Part shown: positions 21,572-33,044 of the stretch, one piece after another
Position numbering within the stretch: position 1 is the stretch's first letter
Layout of the letters: every line of letters starts with the position of its first letter
DNA from: Arma custos
Taxonomy: Eukaryota; Arthropoda; Insecta; Hemiptera; Pentatomidae
NCBI GenBank assembly: GCA_037127475.1
Contig: CM073765.1
Span: 17,058,081-17,122,080 of the forward strand
Length of the DNA: 64,000 bases
Direction: 5' to 3'
The notes under the pieces: generated by a model
The model's input: only the letters and a program-made list of their open reading frames with translations
Databases searched by the model: none
What the model was told of the DNA's origin: nothing
Position numbers and translations under genes: made by a program

Positions 21572-21638
21572 ACTTGTTTTATTCGCCCTGAAGATGGCCT
21601 ACATTGTAGGCCGAAACGTCGGCACATAATAAATAAGT
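21572..21638 (+). ncRNA. Hammerhead-ribozyme-like module (H15), best ACGU-type copy
   Basis: It reads ACUUGUUUUAUU-C-GCC, CUGAAGA (21588-21594), U, GGCCUAC-AUU-GUAGGCC, GAAACGUC, GGC-ACAU-AAUAAAUAAGU. Stem I has three inner pairs, an asymmetric internal loop, then about ten more pairs with one bulge. Stem II has seven pairs. The C/ACAU internal loop lies where natural hammerheads make a loop I-loop II contact. GUC is the commonest natural cleavage triplet. Stem III would need a second molecule pairing through ACGU. Activity is untested. Confidence 0.75.
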
Positions 21639-21705
21639 TATGCTTATTTTGGTGTTTTCATTGACTGCACCCCCAACTATTTCTTCCTTAAATTAGAAGA
21701 TACAG
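21639..21705 (+). repeat. Conserved 3' tail of the H15 unit
   Basis: 'ATGCTTATTTTGGTGTTTTC' and 'TGACTGCACCCCCAACTATT' are shared with H14, and less exactly with H1, H8 and H16. They mark the 3' end of the repeat unit. Confidence 0.75.
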
Positions 21706-23150
21706 TCGACCAACTCTTCTCTAACACTATACTTATTATTGTTCTGTTCAGTCATACCCACTAAGTCCTTAAAACAAAGCACAAAACTAGTCACTCATAA
21801 TCGTATAACAACATAATATACAGATAAGCCTACCGTTTCTCAAAGAGCAATAATAAAATACATTTATTATTTTATCTCGTTCTAGTAACGAATTTATTAT
21901 AAATAATATATTTAGCGAAATATGTACTTCCATTAATATATATATGTGAAATATATTGTAAAGGTAGGTGAGGTAACTGAAAAATACAGACAAATGTATT
22001 GGAAAATATAGTGCAGGTAATGTTCGTGTGTAAAAAAATCTAAATAACAGAATAATATTATCTTTTACAGATTATCATTTGAGGTTTCCCCTTGGAATCT
22101 AAATATTTTAATTAAAATTTCCATGAAAACTTTTTCCATAGATTTGCAGTTTAGTAAATAAAAATAAGTAAATAAATGTTATACAGGATATTAGTGTTAA
22201 TTAATGTTAGAACTACAGTCAACATGTTTTTTTTCTTATGCTCCAGAGTTCTGAAAAAAGCTAACCCCAAATTAAATAATAATCCAACATAGATCTCTAA
22301 TTAACAAATTTTTAATAACGTCAGTTTATTAAAACCTTGAAACTTTTTTGTTTTAACTTTTGTACTTGTATCATTATTCCCATTAAACTTCAAGTTCAAA
22401 CATGATACAACTCAAAATCAAGTTTATAAAGAAAAATCATGTTTGAATTGGAATATCAGATATGCCGTTCCTGAATTAAAAATCTTCGACCAAAGAGCGA
22501 TATAACCTTAATGTTACCTTCTTCTTTTTGTTCCTACATTCTTAATTGATATAAAATTATTTTTGACTGTATTTATATTATTTAAATATACGTAATAAGC
22601 TTTGTTTTAATTTGTTGGATAAGTTTATTGAAGTTTAGCATTCATCAAAACGAAACCGAATACCTGTTCTTTTCTAACCTTTTTGAAACCAGAATCATTT
22701 CTTTATTATAGACATCTTAAATGTTTATTTCTTCTTAGCTGTGTACTGAGATTATTTACTGGGTTGTTACTGGTATTAGTAGTTGGCAATTATTACTAGA
22801 TTTATTAGTACTTTTTTATTAAACATACAACCCTCATTACAATTTATACACATGTAATTAATTCCTGTATATCAATACCCTGAGAAAAATATATAGCTCA
22901 ACAACAGAAACAACGTTGTTCTTTTGAAGGAACGATATGTGTGCCGGCCCTAGATTTAGAGAACTGGAATTAACCTTTTTTTGTTACGAACCTCTAAAAA
23001 TAGCCAACTCCAAATTAAATTCTTAGTACTTTATTATGGTTTAAAAAAAAACATGAATATTCATAAGACCTTTGCGATGAATGAAAAACCAGGAATATAT
23101 GATGCAGTCAGTACTGCAGGTTTCGAAGCTACGGATATCCGAAGTTTGAG
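21706..23150. other. AT-rich sequence without recognised features
   Basis: No coding or repeat family recognised. Confidence 0.4.
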
Positions 23151-23560
23151 TTGATGGCAAAGCACTGAGATGTGATTTGACAGAACTAATATCGGACTGA
23201 TCAGATTAACATATTGAACAGTTGAATCTTGTAATTGATGAGAGGTATTACCGAGAGGCTGGAACTATATATCAGGTCTCCATGATTCGGTCGCTCCAGT
23301 GGATACGGTTTCAGGGGAGCCATCATGGCGCCGACCTGTGGATTCGACGATACATCACCTCTAGAGCCGTTCCCTGTTCTCCAGTGGATCTGGATATGGC
23401 CTTTCCGATACATCGCCTGTCACGGGATATTTACAACCACCCTCGTTAATCGGTTTCAGTCAGTCGGCCGCCATTGACGGCTGGTAATATATTGACGGAT
23501 TTGCCGGGGCCGGGAGAACTGATTGAAATCAGCGAGAAGAGGCATCTGTGTTTCTGGTTT
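23151..23560. other. GC-richer island, function unknown
   Basis: About 400 bp of balanced composition in AT-rich surroundings. Frames are open on both strands for about 70 codons but lack third-position bias. Short words repeat (TCCAGTGGAT twice, CGATACATC twice). It could be regulatory DNA. Confidence 0.35.
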
Positions 23561-23687
23561 GCTATGTTTTAATGAAAGATATGGCAACCCATTTATACAT
23601 GAAACCCATTTGCTATATACAGTAAGAAATTACAATGTATTATTCATACTAAATTGAAAAGAGAAAGATCCGAAAATGTGATTATAC

Positions 23688-23875
23688 GACTTGTGGTGCA
23701 GTGGTTAGCATTACAACTTTCTACACCCAACATCGCGGGTTCGAAGTCCGGCAGGTGGCTCTATGATGTTTTTAAAAGAGAGCAAAAAATCCTTATTATG
23801 CCGTCCTTCAGGAGGAGATAAAATGGGTGTTCCGGGCATTGCACAGCTCCAGTTAACAAGAAGAATGTGTTAATT
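23688..23875 (+). repeat. SINE-B copy 1 (tRNA-derived)
   Basis: A tRNA-like head with box A-like GTGGTGCAGTGGTTAGC and box B GGGTTCGAAGTCC is followed by a body with 'GCCGTCCTTCAGGAGGAGA'. The body differs from SINE-A and recurs at 24.1, 26.5 and 57.3 kb. Confidence 0.7.
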
Positions 23876-24097
23876 TACCGTATGAAGTGAGAAGAATAGG
23901 GCACGATTTAATAATTTTCAGAAATTGAATTTTTAAAATTAAATTTTTTCAGTTCAAATATTTCCAATGACACGTTTTAGTGTGTATTATTTCCTACTCT
24001 GTAAGAAGATATTTTACGGTTTTCTTCTTCCCCGAATATTACACTTTAAATAAGTGGATCTCCTACGGTGAAGTGTGACAGTGACAACCAAACAAGG

Positions 24098-24185
24098 AAT
24101 ATTTAAAAGGGAGTAAAAAGTCTTTGGTTTTGCTGTCCTTCGGAAGGGACGACAAAATACCGGCATCCGCGAAGCATTATTATTA
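24098..24185 (+). repeat. SINE-B body fragment
   Basis: 'GCTGTCCTTCGGAAGGGACG' and flanking words match the SINE-B body. The head is missing. Confidence 0.5.
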
Positions 24186-24424
24186 TTATTAATATTACAC
24201 AGATAATACGCTTTTCCCAATTACATTTGGATAGGAATAATTTAGGATTCCCAGTGTAGCGATAAAATGTCCAATAAGCCATAGCAGGTCGAATAAACAA
24301 TATTGTACTATTTTACAAGAAAGGTGCTTTAAAATAATCCTTATGTTAATAATATAGTACTAAGTGCAGTACTATACAATTTATGATTGAGAGGAAAATA
24401 ATGAGTGGAAGACCTAATGTGGGA

Positions 24425-24533
24425 GTTAGATAGTCTGGAGGTGCAGTAAAAAAAAAAACACACTAAATAAGACAAACTTATTTATTGTAAGTGCCAACGT
24501 TTCGGCCTACGTAGGCCATCTTCAGGGCTGGTG
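24425..24533 (-). ncRNA. Hammerhead-ribozyme-like module (H16), ACGU type
   Basis: On the minus strand: GCC, CUGAAGA, U, GGCCU-ACGU-AGGCC, GAAACGUU, GGC. A tail follows, ending ACTGCACCTCCAGACTATCT. Stem II is a perfect 14-base palindrome, shorter than in H15. The core is intact. Outer stem I pairing is poor because the 5' flank differs. Confidence 0.63.
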
Positions 24534-24854
24534 GACGGAAGAACGACTGTGAGTCCACTTATTTAATGGTTTTTATTTGCTCCAAGGTTTGAGATCTTAT
24601 CTGTGTTTTTTTTTTCTTTAATCGGCATCTTTCTTAAACTAATTTGGGACAAAATATTTCTCATTATTTTGCGTTTATATAAATTAATATTTTTTCCATG
24701 TCACATTTTTTGTGGAGTGTGAGTGTTTCATTTGCATATAGCCAAATAGTGCTGTTTTTTTTTCATTATGTAGAGTAATGTCTAACCTATGTGTTAGTGG
24801 AATTGAATTTCTTATTAACATTTCACATGCCATACTAGAGGCTATCTTCATTTT

Positions 24855-25100
24855 CTGTTGCCTAGTTCTTTGAAGGTTCCGGGTTCAAATCCGGATTTTA
24901 TTCATTCTGTTAATACCCGGAGATGTTTCGGGGACCCTTTTCGGGCTCACCTAGTCTCTATAAATTGGGTCCCCAAAATAGGGCCAACCGATTGAGCGTG
25001 ATCTAGAACAAATAACCGCCCTGCTCAAGAAACAGTACAGTCATTACTGTTTCTCAACCCATTACCCAAGACTCTTCAGAGTTGTAGGGGTACAGGTAGT
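24855..25100 (+). repeat. SINE-A copy
   Basis: The head ends in box B GGGTTCAAATCC. The body has 'GGCTCACCTAGTCTCTATAA', 'GATTGAGCGTGATCTAG' and 'GAAACAGTACAGTCATTAC', and the tail 'CCCAAGACTCTTCAGAG...GGTACAGG'. Confidence 0.75.
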
Positions 25101-25320
25101 TTTTTTGTCTTTATTCGGAGAGGTGTCCGTTATGAGAGGTTTCATCTTACTTCATAGTATACCATACCTTTTATTTTTTTTTTTTAATAATTTAATAAAC
25201 GAATACCTCATAGCATCCTCCCTCTAAATTGACAAGGAGCTCCAATTTGCAGGGAAGGCAGGAGGTAGGCAGTGGAAAATTAGGTCGACGAGAGGAGACG
25301 GATAAACACTGATAATGGTT

Positions 25321-25387
25321 CAGAGAGAGAGAAAGAAAGAAAGAGAGAGAGAGAGAGGGGGGAGGGGAAGAGAGTGAGAGAGGGCAA
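25321..25387. repeat. (GA)n purine tract
   Basis: GAGA/GAAA repeats with G-runs. It lies within a GC-richer 500-bp patch (25190-25700) with no coding signal. Confidence 0.85.
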
Positions 25388-25748
25388 TAGGAGGCAAACC
25401 GAGTTAAGTGACTCTAAGGGGGGGGAGGATTAAAAAGGCATTTTGAAGTGAGGGGGTTGGCCTAAGTAGAGCAGGCAACTTTACTAAAGCAACTCACTTC
25501 ACCTCTTGTCATTATTTTTACCTTAGCCTCTCTCCAGTAGCTGTTTTCCAGACGATTAGTTCCATCCTGGTCTTCCTGGAGCCTCTTCTATCTCTTTCTG
25601 ATGCTCCAGTTATATGTCACTTATATAAGTATGTAGGAGGTCATCAATCAACGCTACTCGGTTGATGTACAGGTTCTCTTAAACACTTTATTTCATATTA
25701 AATCGGTAAGATAAATTCGAATTATTCCCTCATCTAAACAAGGCTAAA

Positions 25749-26409
25749 TCTATATAAATATAAAACAAATCCTACACAGCGTCTGTCTGTCTGTTCGCGA
25801 TATTTTCATGCGGTTTTCACCAATACATAGAGTGATTCATTAGGATGGTTTAGGTATAATTTTCCCAGGGTTTGTGTAAATTGGTAAGAATATAACGATA
25901 CTTGTAAATCGCTGCCTAATCCCTTTGAGATATAGCAAAACACATGGTGGGATATTCCTCATTTTTAGATCCACAAAAAAGTCCAAGATAACTTATATCT
26001 ATCTTTCAAGGATAGCTTAAACCCATCATATCTCCTAAAATATTTGTTACAAACAATGCGGTAATTAGATAGCTATTTAGACGAATATAGTATTAATCTT
26101 TATCAACTATAGTTACCTTGAGCATTTCATGCACATTAGAATATTACAATATTTTACACCATATGTTTTAGATGAATATCTTAGGAGTTATTACAAAAAA
26201 TTAATGTGCTTGAAATTAAATTTTTCATAAGAAATATTTTAGTTTTTCTTATGTCTAAAATATCTGAATATTAAAATACTTCAAGTAGTGTAGAAATTAT
26301 ATTACATTTAAGTTTAATCTACATATTAGAGGCATCAAACTGAAGCTTTTCTCGAAACATGTAGGCTAATATGCCCTACTATCTGTGCGAAGCTGGGGCG
26401 GGTCGTTAG
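25749..26409 (+). mobile_element. Non-autonomous Helitron-like element 1
   Basis: It begins A|TCTATATAAAT and ends near GGGGCGGGTCGTTAG|T, which fits Helitron ends (5' TC, 3' CTRR, insertion between A and T) with one change in the 3' motif. Internal blocks 'GTCTGTCTGTCTGTTCGCG' and 'TTTTCATGCGGTTTTCACC' recur in the copies at 38.6 and 55.6 kb. No helicase is encoded. Confidence 0.7.
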
Positions 26410-26460
26410 TATAATGTAATATAAATCAATAATAAATGCAAATAAAACTATCAAGCGGAG

Positions 26461-26645
26461 TAACCTGTGGTGTATTGGTTAGCACAATAACATACTATGT
26501 TCATGATCGCCGGTTCACAACCCAGCAGGAGGCTTTAAGATTTTTAAAAAGAAGCAATAAATCTCTGTTTATGGCGTCCTTTGGAAGGGTCGTTAAATGG
26601 GAGTCCTGAGCATGTATGGTGTAAGGTACTCGTTAAATACCCCTA
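26461..26645 (+). repeat. SINE-B copy 2
   Basis: The head is GTGGTGTATTGGTTAGC with box B CCGGTTCACAACCC. The body 'GGCGTCCTTTGGAAGGGTCG' matches copy 1. Confidence 0.7.
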
Positions 26646-27547
26646 ACGTTTGGCAACTTTTTGAGAATTATTTTTATCATATCCGTGTCTAGACAGTGAA
26701 AATACAGGGTTTTAGTGGACCAAGTTAATAGTTACATACATTAAGACCACACAATAGTCTGAAAGTAAGAATAAAGACACAATGTTAGTGTATAAATTTT
26801 GCTTACAATTTGATGAAATATGTGTCACATCACTCAATATACTGTATAAGTGTTAATTTTATGTTTAGCCTAGTCTGTGATCTTAATGTCCATAACAGTT
26901 ATATCGAAACATCCAATCTAGATAGTTAACAGATTTAAATATTAAAGATAGATTAGTTAAATTAAATAAAAATTAGAAATTTTTTGAATGGTTGTAATGA
27001 TTACATACCAGTATTTCACTTCCAAAACTGTAGGGAAGAGAAGTGTTGGGAACCATTTCTGATCTTTAAATTTTAAGGGAGTGATTAAAATTATTCTTTT
27101 TAAATTAACAAAACTAATAACGCGACTGTAATTGAAGTCACAGGTGGTGTGATTTCAATTACTAACTAAAATCGATTCTGTAATTAAATCCCTTTCATTA
27201 CCGAAACATCAGAATGTAATTGGGGCGATAATGAGAGTATGGGTTTCAATAATATTCAATGCATTATTTTATTTTGTAATGGCCATGATAAAACATTCTG
27301 GTATATATTTTCACATCCATCGGTATAAGTGTGAAAATTACTAACACAAAACCCAATTTTCTTCAAAAGCACGGAAAATCAAAGCTGTTTTAATAAAGAA
27401 AGAGAAGTATTTCTCGACATAAGGTAAATACCTAGTTATTTTCTTTTTCGTTCATATTGAGAACAATACTTCATGTCCTGATTTATTCTTCAAATTGTTT
27501 TATCTGTATAGCCAAAGAAATAATACTATGTAATCTAATACAATGCA
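26646..27547. other. AT-rich unique sequence with a short palindrome
   Basis: A 14-bp near-perfect inverted repeat, GTAATTGAAGTCAC ... GTGATTTCAATTAC (27128-27141 and 27149-27162), carries TAATT homeodomain-type cores. No gene is visible. Confidence 0.35.
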
Positions 27548-27757
27548 TCTATATAATTGGTCATTTCATATGAAATTATTTCTGAAATTCAATCCGGAAT
27601 TAGTGGTATTCCGTTGTTAACTGTTTATGCTTCCAAATTGTAATTAGCTGTTATTAATTTTCTATTTCTTTTTTAATATTTACTATCACTACAATTGAAC
27701 GAACATAGTTTTTCATCAAATATGAGCATGGAATCACGTGGTTACATGTTATATGTT
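27548..27757 (+). pseudogene. mariner 5' end, split by a LINE
   Basis: It starts with the same terminal sequence as the 2.8 kb mariner (TTGGTCATTTCATATGAAAT) and shares about 200 bp with it up to an ATG-GAA start. It is cut at about 27757 by a LINE fragment. The matching transposase C-terminus resumes at 28.55 kb in the same orientation, so one mariner copy was probably interrupted. Confidence 0.6.
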
Positions 27758-28540
27758 TGCACACTCGGTATCCCAAGCAAAAAGAAACATTACTAACACG
27801 TCAAGACAATTGCCCTTCAAACAAATTGAAGAATATTAAAACCGATGTCAAACCATGGAGCAACTCCTGTCGTAGCTCCCGAAGAGAGGAAGTGGTCCTT
27901 ACACCCCTTAGGATAGGACATTCAAGGCCTACCCAGCCTCACCTGATTACTAAAGAATACCCGCCAACATGCGAGAAGTGCAACGAGAGCCTGCCAATAG
28001 CCCATATCTTCGAAGGATGTACCTTTTACAAAAGAGCGATGGATAAAATAGCTCTACCTACCAATGTATCCATGATATTGGGAAATGAGGAAGAATACAT
28101 TATTAAGGTGATCACATTTCTATCAAAAGAAGGACTTATTAGGAATATCTGAGGCATTTTTTTTCTTCTTTTTCTTTATTAATAAAAATGTTTAATAAAA
28201 ATCATACTATTTTTAATCATTCAAATCATTATACTATTTTTTACTTTATTTATTCGTTATTATTGTCATTATTATTGTCATTATTATTGTAATTGTAACT
28301 AGAATTATTGTTACAAATAATTATTATACTACTGTATGTATTATTATACCGGCATATATTATTATTGCTATTATTATTATTATATTATTACTCTACTGTA
28401 TACATTATTATACTTATACTATTTAGATTATTATACTTGTACTATGTTAGTATTACTAAAATTATTGTTACTAAAAAAATTGATGACCAACCGGTTTTAC
28501 GCCTCTAAATAAAAAACAACCAACCAACCAATTACTACCA
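27757..28540 (+). pseudogene. 5'-truncated LINE: C-terminus after RNase H
   Basis: A 131-codon frame (27757-28152) ends with RREEVVLTPLRIGHSR and the Cys/His cluster CEKCNESLPIAHIFEGC. This is typical of the segment after RNase H in Jockey/I/R1-group non-LTR retrotransposons. An AT-rich 3' region follows with many TTATTA repeats, ending near AAATAAAAAACAACCAACC at about 28540. The RT and endonuclease are missing, so this is a dead 5' truncation. The first residues of the frame may belong to the junction. Confidence 0.72.
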
Positions 28541-28544
28541 CGTT

Positions 28545-28792
28545 CGGATAAGGGTGTTGTCAGGTACGGAGCAATCGTCATTGGTTTGACCACATCCAAT
28601 AAAGTTATTGGTTTCTGATTGTTGGTCAATGGCAGGAATAATACTGTTCTTCCTAATTTGGATGACTTCCTAAAGGGTAAAGTTTTTGAAAATGATTTTC
28701 AATTCGCAAATGAATTCTTAGATTTTCTTTTATCACAAAATCCTGCATTTTTAGTTCTGGGTTTGAAAATTTGAAAACACGTTGGGAGAAAT
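28545..28792 (+). pseudogene. mariner transposase C-terminus (dead)
   Basis: One frame reads LDDFLKGKVFENDFQF and then EFLDFLLSQNPAF, matching the C-terminal end of mellifera/irritans mariner transposases, past the last catalytic Asp. It is the likely continuation of the 27.55 kb copy. A SINE-A adjoins it at about 28793. Confidence 0.65.
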
Positions 28793-29005
28793 ACTTGTCA
28801 TACCGAAGGTTCTGGGTCCAAATCCATCTGTGGCCGATAACTGGTGTAATTTATCTGCCGTGGTTAGACCATGTGGCCTGAGGACACACTTGGGGTACAC
28901 TCAGCCTCTATATAATAGATACGCTTAATTGGAGTCACCTCCCGTTAATCCGTTTTCCTAAAAATAATACTGAACTCAACACCCATCATGCTTTGTAGTG
29001 CTAAT
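28793..29005 (+). repeat. SINE-A copy
   Basis: Box B GGGTCCAAATCC, body 'GGGTACACTCAGCCTCTATA' and late 'ATACTGAACTCAACACCC'. The central block is degraded. Confidence 0.6.
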
Positions 29006-30780
29006 TCTATCACTGAATCTAACTTCTAATTTTAATTTGCAATGTTAATGGGGCTGTGAAAAAGCCGAGAACTGTACTAAAGAAAATTTGCAGAGATAAG
29101 GATCAGGTAACCTCCGCTTTTGTGACTCCCAGCAGGTTCTCTTCTAAAATAACATCTTTTGAAGTAGACTCGAAAGGTTCTATATTACATTCTTACAAAG
29201 TTGGCCCCATTGACAACCCCCCACCACCCCTTATACACCCCCCACCCCTTCACAACCTACCCCCACTCCTAACAGCTCCCAAGCTCAAAGCCTACCTTAC
29301 ACAAACCCATTTAGCCGCGGCTGCCTCCTTCCTTAGCCCTTATCATCTTCTCTTTCTCGTCGCGATCTCGCTCAGTTTCGTGTAACGTCATTAACCAACT
29401 TTGTGCTTTATACCTGTCCCTATCAAAATGGAAGCTTTCATGTTGGTTCTTATCCTTGTTTTCTTTAAAATAAGGAAATAAATAATTTTGAATGACGGTT
29501 TAATTCCAGGGGGATTTCCTTTCCCGGGCATACTTAGTCATGTTTCTTTCTTCTTTTTTTTTTTTGTATGCAATAAATAGGTTGCGTCCTCATGATGCAT
29601 AGCGACCTGTGTATATATAAAATAATAAGAATATAAAATTTTATAACTCGACTAATATAAACATAATAATATTTAAATAAAGTATCGTTTAATTGTTGTC
29701 CATTCATACTAATAATAATAACAAAACAACAATAACTAGTTAAAATGTTTGCTCCCCTATTATTTCAATCGTTGATATATATTTTTTTTAGCATGAATAG
29801 CCCACCTTATGCTTTGGTTAATAAATAGACTACTTGAAAATGTACATAATTATTGTTGGGAGTGCCACTTTAGATGTGAAAACCAGACTAATGTTAAGAA
29901 TTTCAATTTAAAAATAATTAAATTTCAATAATTCTGATTAAATTGATTTATAAATTCAAAAAAAGAGTTCAGTTGTTCCAAAGTTTTGAGTTTTCACTTC
30001 TGTCGGCTATCCACATGACTACTTTTTTTTTCTTATGATTTATTCCTGATCTATTATTTTAACAGATAACAGATTATTTTGTATATTATTTAAATTATCC
30101 AGAATAACTGATAACGAATATTTTTAAAAAAATACCTCCAGGAATGTGTTCCTACAATTTAGAATTTACCTTTGGAAATAATCTGCTTCTAAAAGATTTC
30201 CAACCCCGAGTACATTGTAATTTTTTCTTTAGCAAAGATGCAACCCCAATTTATGGATGCTAACCAAACCAATTAGGAACTCGGGGACTTCAATTTAAGA
30301 AGTTTTAATTAAAAGTAAACAGGTTATATTTCAGCTCCTTCGGGAACGAGCACCTTGAGAGGACATCCACAAACGATTTAATATTTTTATGATTTATGAT
30401 CCTTAACCCCACCCCATCCTCCCCCGACCTAAATGAAGTTTATTAAGTAAATTAATCTTAGGCCCGGCCTCGAGGAGATTGCAAGGGATTTATCGCTATC
30501 TCGTGCGATGAATCGATTCTTCTCTGTTTATCGATTATACATCACTTGCCTGGAAATAGAAAACTAATGATGATATCGTTAATCGAAGATTTATTACATT
30601 CTTATTTTTATATATTGTTCCTATTATACTGTTGTAGGGTGAGAAGGTTCGAACTAAATGCAATCTATGGCGATAACTCCAAACGTTATTTATAGCACTT
30701 GGTTTTTTTATTTATTTAACTTTACTTTATGCTTCTCTGACTATTTGGGCAATACTACAGCACCTATACCTGACGTGGTA
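29006..30780. other. No recognised gene; C-rich strand segment 29200-29380
   Basis: The 29200-29380 stretch is pyrimidine-rich (CCCCAC runs) and gives a Pro/Leu-rich frame that I do not regard as coding. At 30470-30590 an ATCGATT-rich GC-balanced patch looks like possible regulatory DNA. The rest is AT-rich. Confidence 0.35.
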
Positions 30781-30784
30781 CCGA

Positions 30785-31095
30785 GAGTGAGGCAGAGATC
30801 AACGGTAGAGCTCTCAGTTGCCATGACGAAAGTCCCGGGTACAAATCCGGCTGGAAGAGATAATTTATTTAAGTTGAAAATGGCCGGGGATGATCTCTGT
30901 GAGATCTAGTGACCTCCTGGGGCTACCCCCAGCCTCCATAAAGTGGGTTTTCTTAATTGAATGAAAATCTGGTGATTGAGCATGAACGAGAGCAAATCTC
31001 CTCCGTTCACAACCTTTGTAGGGTCCTTGAAACCGTACAGCCTCTACCACGTACTGAATCTAAGACCTTTGATGGGTTGTTTTGGTACAGTTTTT
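30785..31095 (+). repeat. SINE-A, near full length
   Basis: The head has GAGATCAACGGTAGAGCTC (box A region) and box B GGGTACAAATCC. All body blocks follow, through 'CTCTACCACGTACTGAATC' and 'GATGGGTTGTTTTGGTACAG', then a T-rich end. Confidence 0.8.
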
Positions 31096-31564
31096 TTTTG
31101 TTTTTTTTTAACATAGTACAGGCTCGGAAGTCCTATCCGAAGGACGGATAATGAATGGCTTTCTCCCATTGAAAAATCCTGCTCCATTTCCACCATCTTC
31201 TGCATTTTGATTTGTTTTTTAAAGTAATCCAGAGTTATTTGAAATATTTTCATATCTTATTTCATTTCTTTCATCCAGACAATATAATAAGGCATCATAA
31301 GAATACATTACAGAACTTAAGTATGTACGTATTATAGTTTAGTATAGAATTAATTGTAATACACAATAACAATCAAATGGTTTTGTTTAAGCAAAATTGA
31401 AGGGTTGGTTTAATAAGGGTCCCATACCATAAATTTATATGAACGAATGTGGCTATTTTTGAACTGACCAAATTTATTTATAAGTGTCTTTTTTTCCCAT
31501 TTAAAATAATATAATAGTGTCGGCAATACTTTCTTATTATTTTATAATTGTACCACTACAACCA

Positions 31565-31800
31565 CCTGAATGAAGGGTGTCGGGTTCATTATACGGAAAG
31601 GACTCTAAGGTTTCAATGGCAACGATTCGTCAACGAGTTATTTTGGCAAAGATCACGCTTATCCGCCAGGTTTCCACACTCCCCGTTAAAGTGGCTACTT
31701 TATAGACGTAGGCTGAGGCCCAGGGGAGTCGATTCACAGCTGTTAACTGAAAAAATAATATATCTGCCAAAGCCGTTTACGAACTCGGGTCATGATTAAA
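31565..31800 (-). repeat. SINE-A copy
   Basis: Minus strand. The 3' blocks 'GTTCATTATACGGAAAGGACTC' (decayed) and 'ATCCGCCAGG' lead to 'GTTAACTGAAAAAATAAT' and the head remnant near 31790. Confidence 0.6.
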
Positions 31801-31879
31801 TAACGTTAAAGTACTGAGCACCGCACACAATTATTATTTTATTAAAATAATATAATCATCATAATCAATCATTATAACC

Positions 31880-32240
31880 GCCTAAGCAGTGTGAGGTGTG
31901 ATGATGATGCTATTTTGATTTAGAAGATTCGGATGGACAGGGTATCGGCCTGTCCTATCCCAGATTAGTAGGGGAGCTGCCCCTAAGGGTAACTGAACAT
32001 ACCCCCTGTTAACAGAAACTTTTAGGGAAGGTTGCCCTAGGGTGTGTACTGTAAGTGTCCTTATGGTAAGAGTATGTGTTTAGTTTAATGTTATGATGTG
32101 TATGCATGGTGTGCAGAACTGTATGAATTGTGTGAACTGATGAACTGTGTGGTAATCCAGGTGGGGTAGTTATTCCCCAGGTAACTGCATGCAACAGTTA
32201 CCCCTTGCGGGATAAAATAATATTATAAAATAAAATAAAT
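31880..32240 (+). other. GC-richer segment ending in an A-rich tail
   Basis: Ends 'CCCCTTGCGGGATAAAATAA' followed by AT-rich TAAAATAAA repeats, which resembles the 3' end of a LINE or SINE. TGTG/ATGTGT words are frequent. The parent is unknown. Confidence 0.35.
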
Positions 32241-32329
32241 TTATTTATGGTCACTTTATGCTGATATGTCTAATCAATTTATGCTAGCGAGAAATTCATA
32301 AATTTTGCATGTCAAGGTATCAGTAGGAT

Positions 32330-32620
32330 TGTGATCTACCTGTTAGGTACTCTGGTGTAATACCTAACAGCGTGCAAGTTCGCGACCCCCATTTTACCTC
32401 CTACCGGGCTACGTACCCGCGATCTTATAGGGCACTATAGGTGTTATAATAGCTATTACATCACTGGGCCTACCCCCTTTGATAGTAAAGACAGGGTGAA
32501 ACTCTGACCTCACGAGCAAGCGTCCAAGTTCTATGTAGGAAACGTTATCCGAACCGCTGACCAAGATTGCCCTAATTACTAACAGTGCCTAGGAGTTGGC
32601 TTAAACTAATAAGAGATCTC
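32330..32620 (+). other. Possible tRNA-like SINE, uncertain
   Basis: GTGATCTACCTGTTAGGTAC, then AAGTTCGCGACCCC about 40 bp later, could be decayed A and B boxes. The body matches neither SINE-A nor SINE-B. Confidence 0.25.
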
Positions 32621-32799
32621 CAATTCCCATGAAAACTTAATGAATTTACTCAAATTCAGACATCTTGTTTAACATATCACTCCTTCAAAAGAAGAACAAC
32701 ATGAGTCGAAAATTGGCATTTAAGCCTTTAGTAGTAGTTTGGTTGAAGCTTTCTAATTCAGGGACGACATGTCTCATATTCCAAATCCAACAAGTTTTT

Positions 32800-32975
32800 G
32801 TGTAATAAATAAAACCATCCCCGCGCGGATTTCATTACCCCGTAGAGGAGCGTCCCACGGGTGGCAGATGTGGGGATGGTAGGTGGTAATTCTCTGGAAG
32901 TTCCTCCCGGCTAAGTCCGATGGGCTCGCTGACCAACAATGAGGGCGGTTAGAACGCCCTGACCACATTATTTTT
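32800..32975 (-). other. GC-rich block of unknown origin
   Basis: About 175 bp at roughly 55% GC; on the minus strand it ends 'GGGGATGGTTTTATTTATTA'. This could be the 3' untranslated end of a retroelement. Confidence 0.3.
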
Positions 32976-33044
32976 TAGGTCACCAAATACCATCATCATG
33001 GATCTTTCTGAGGTAAAACGCTCATTATCCGGTAAATATTATTC

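Noticed and set aside
23201..23449. Opposed 70-75 codon frames
   Set aside because: Open on both strands with no third-position bias; kept only as a GC-balanced island.
29056..29385. 109-codon Pro-rich frame
   Set aside because: It follows a pyrimidine-rich strand bias; no codon bias, no splice context, no known domain.
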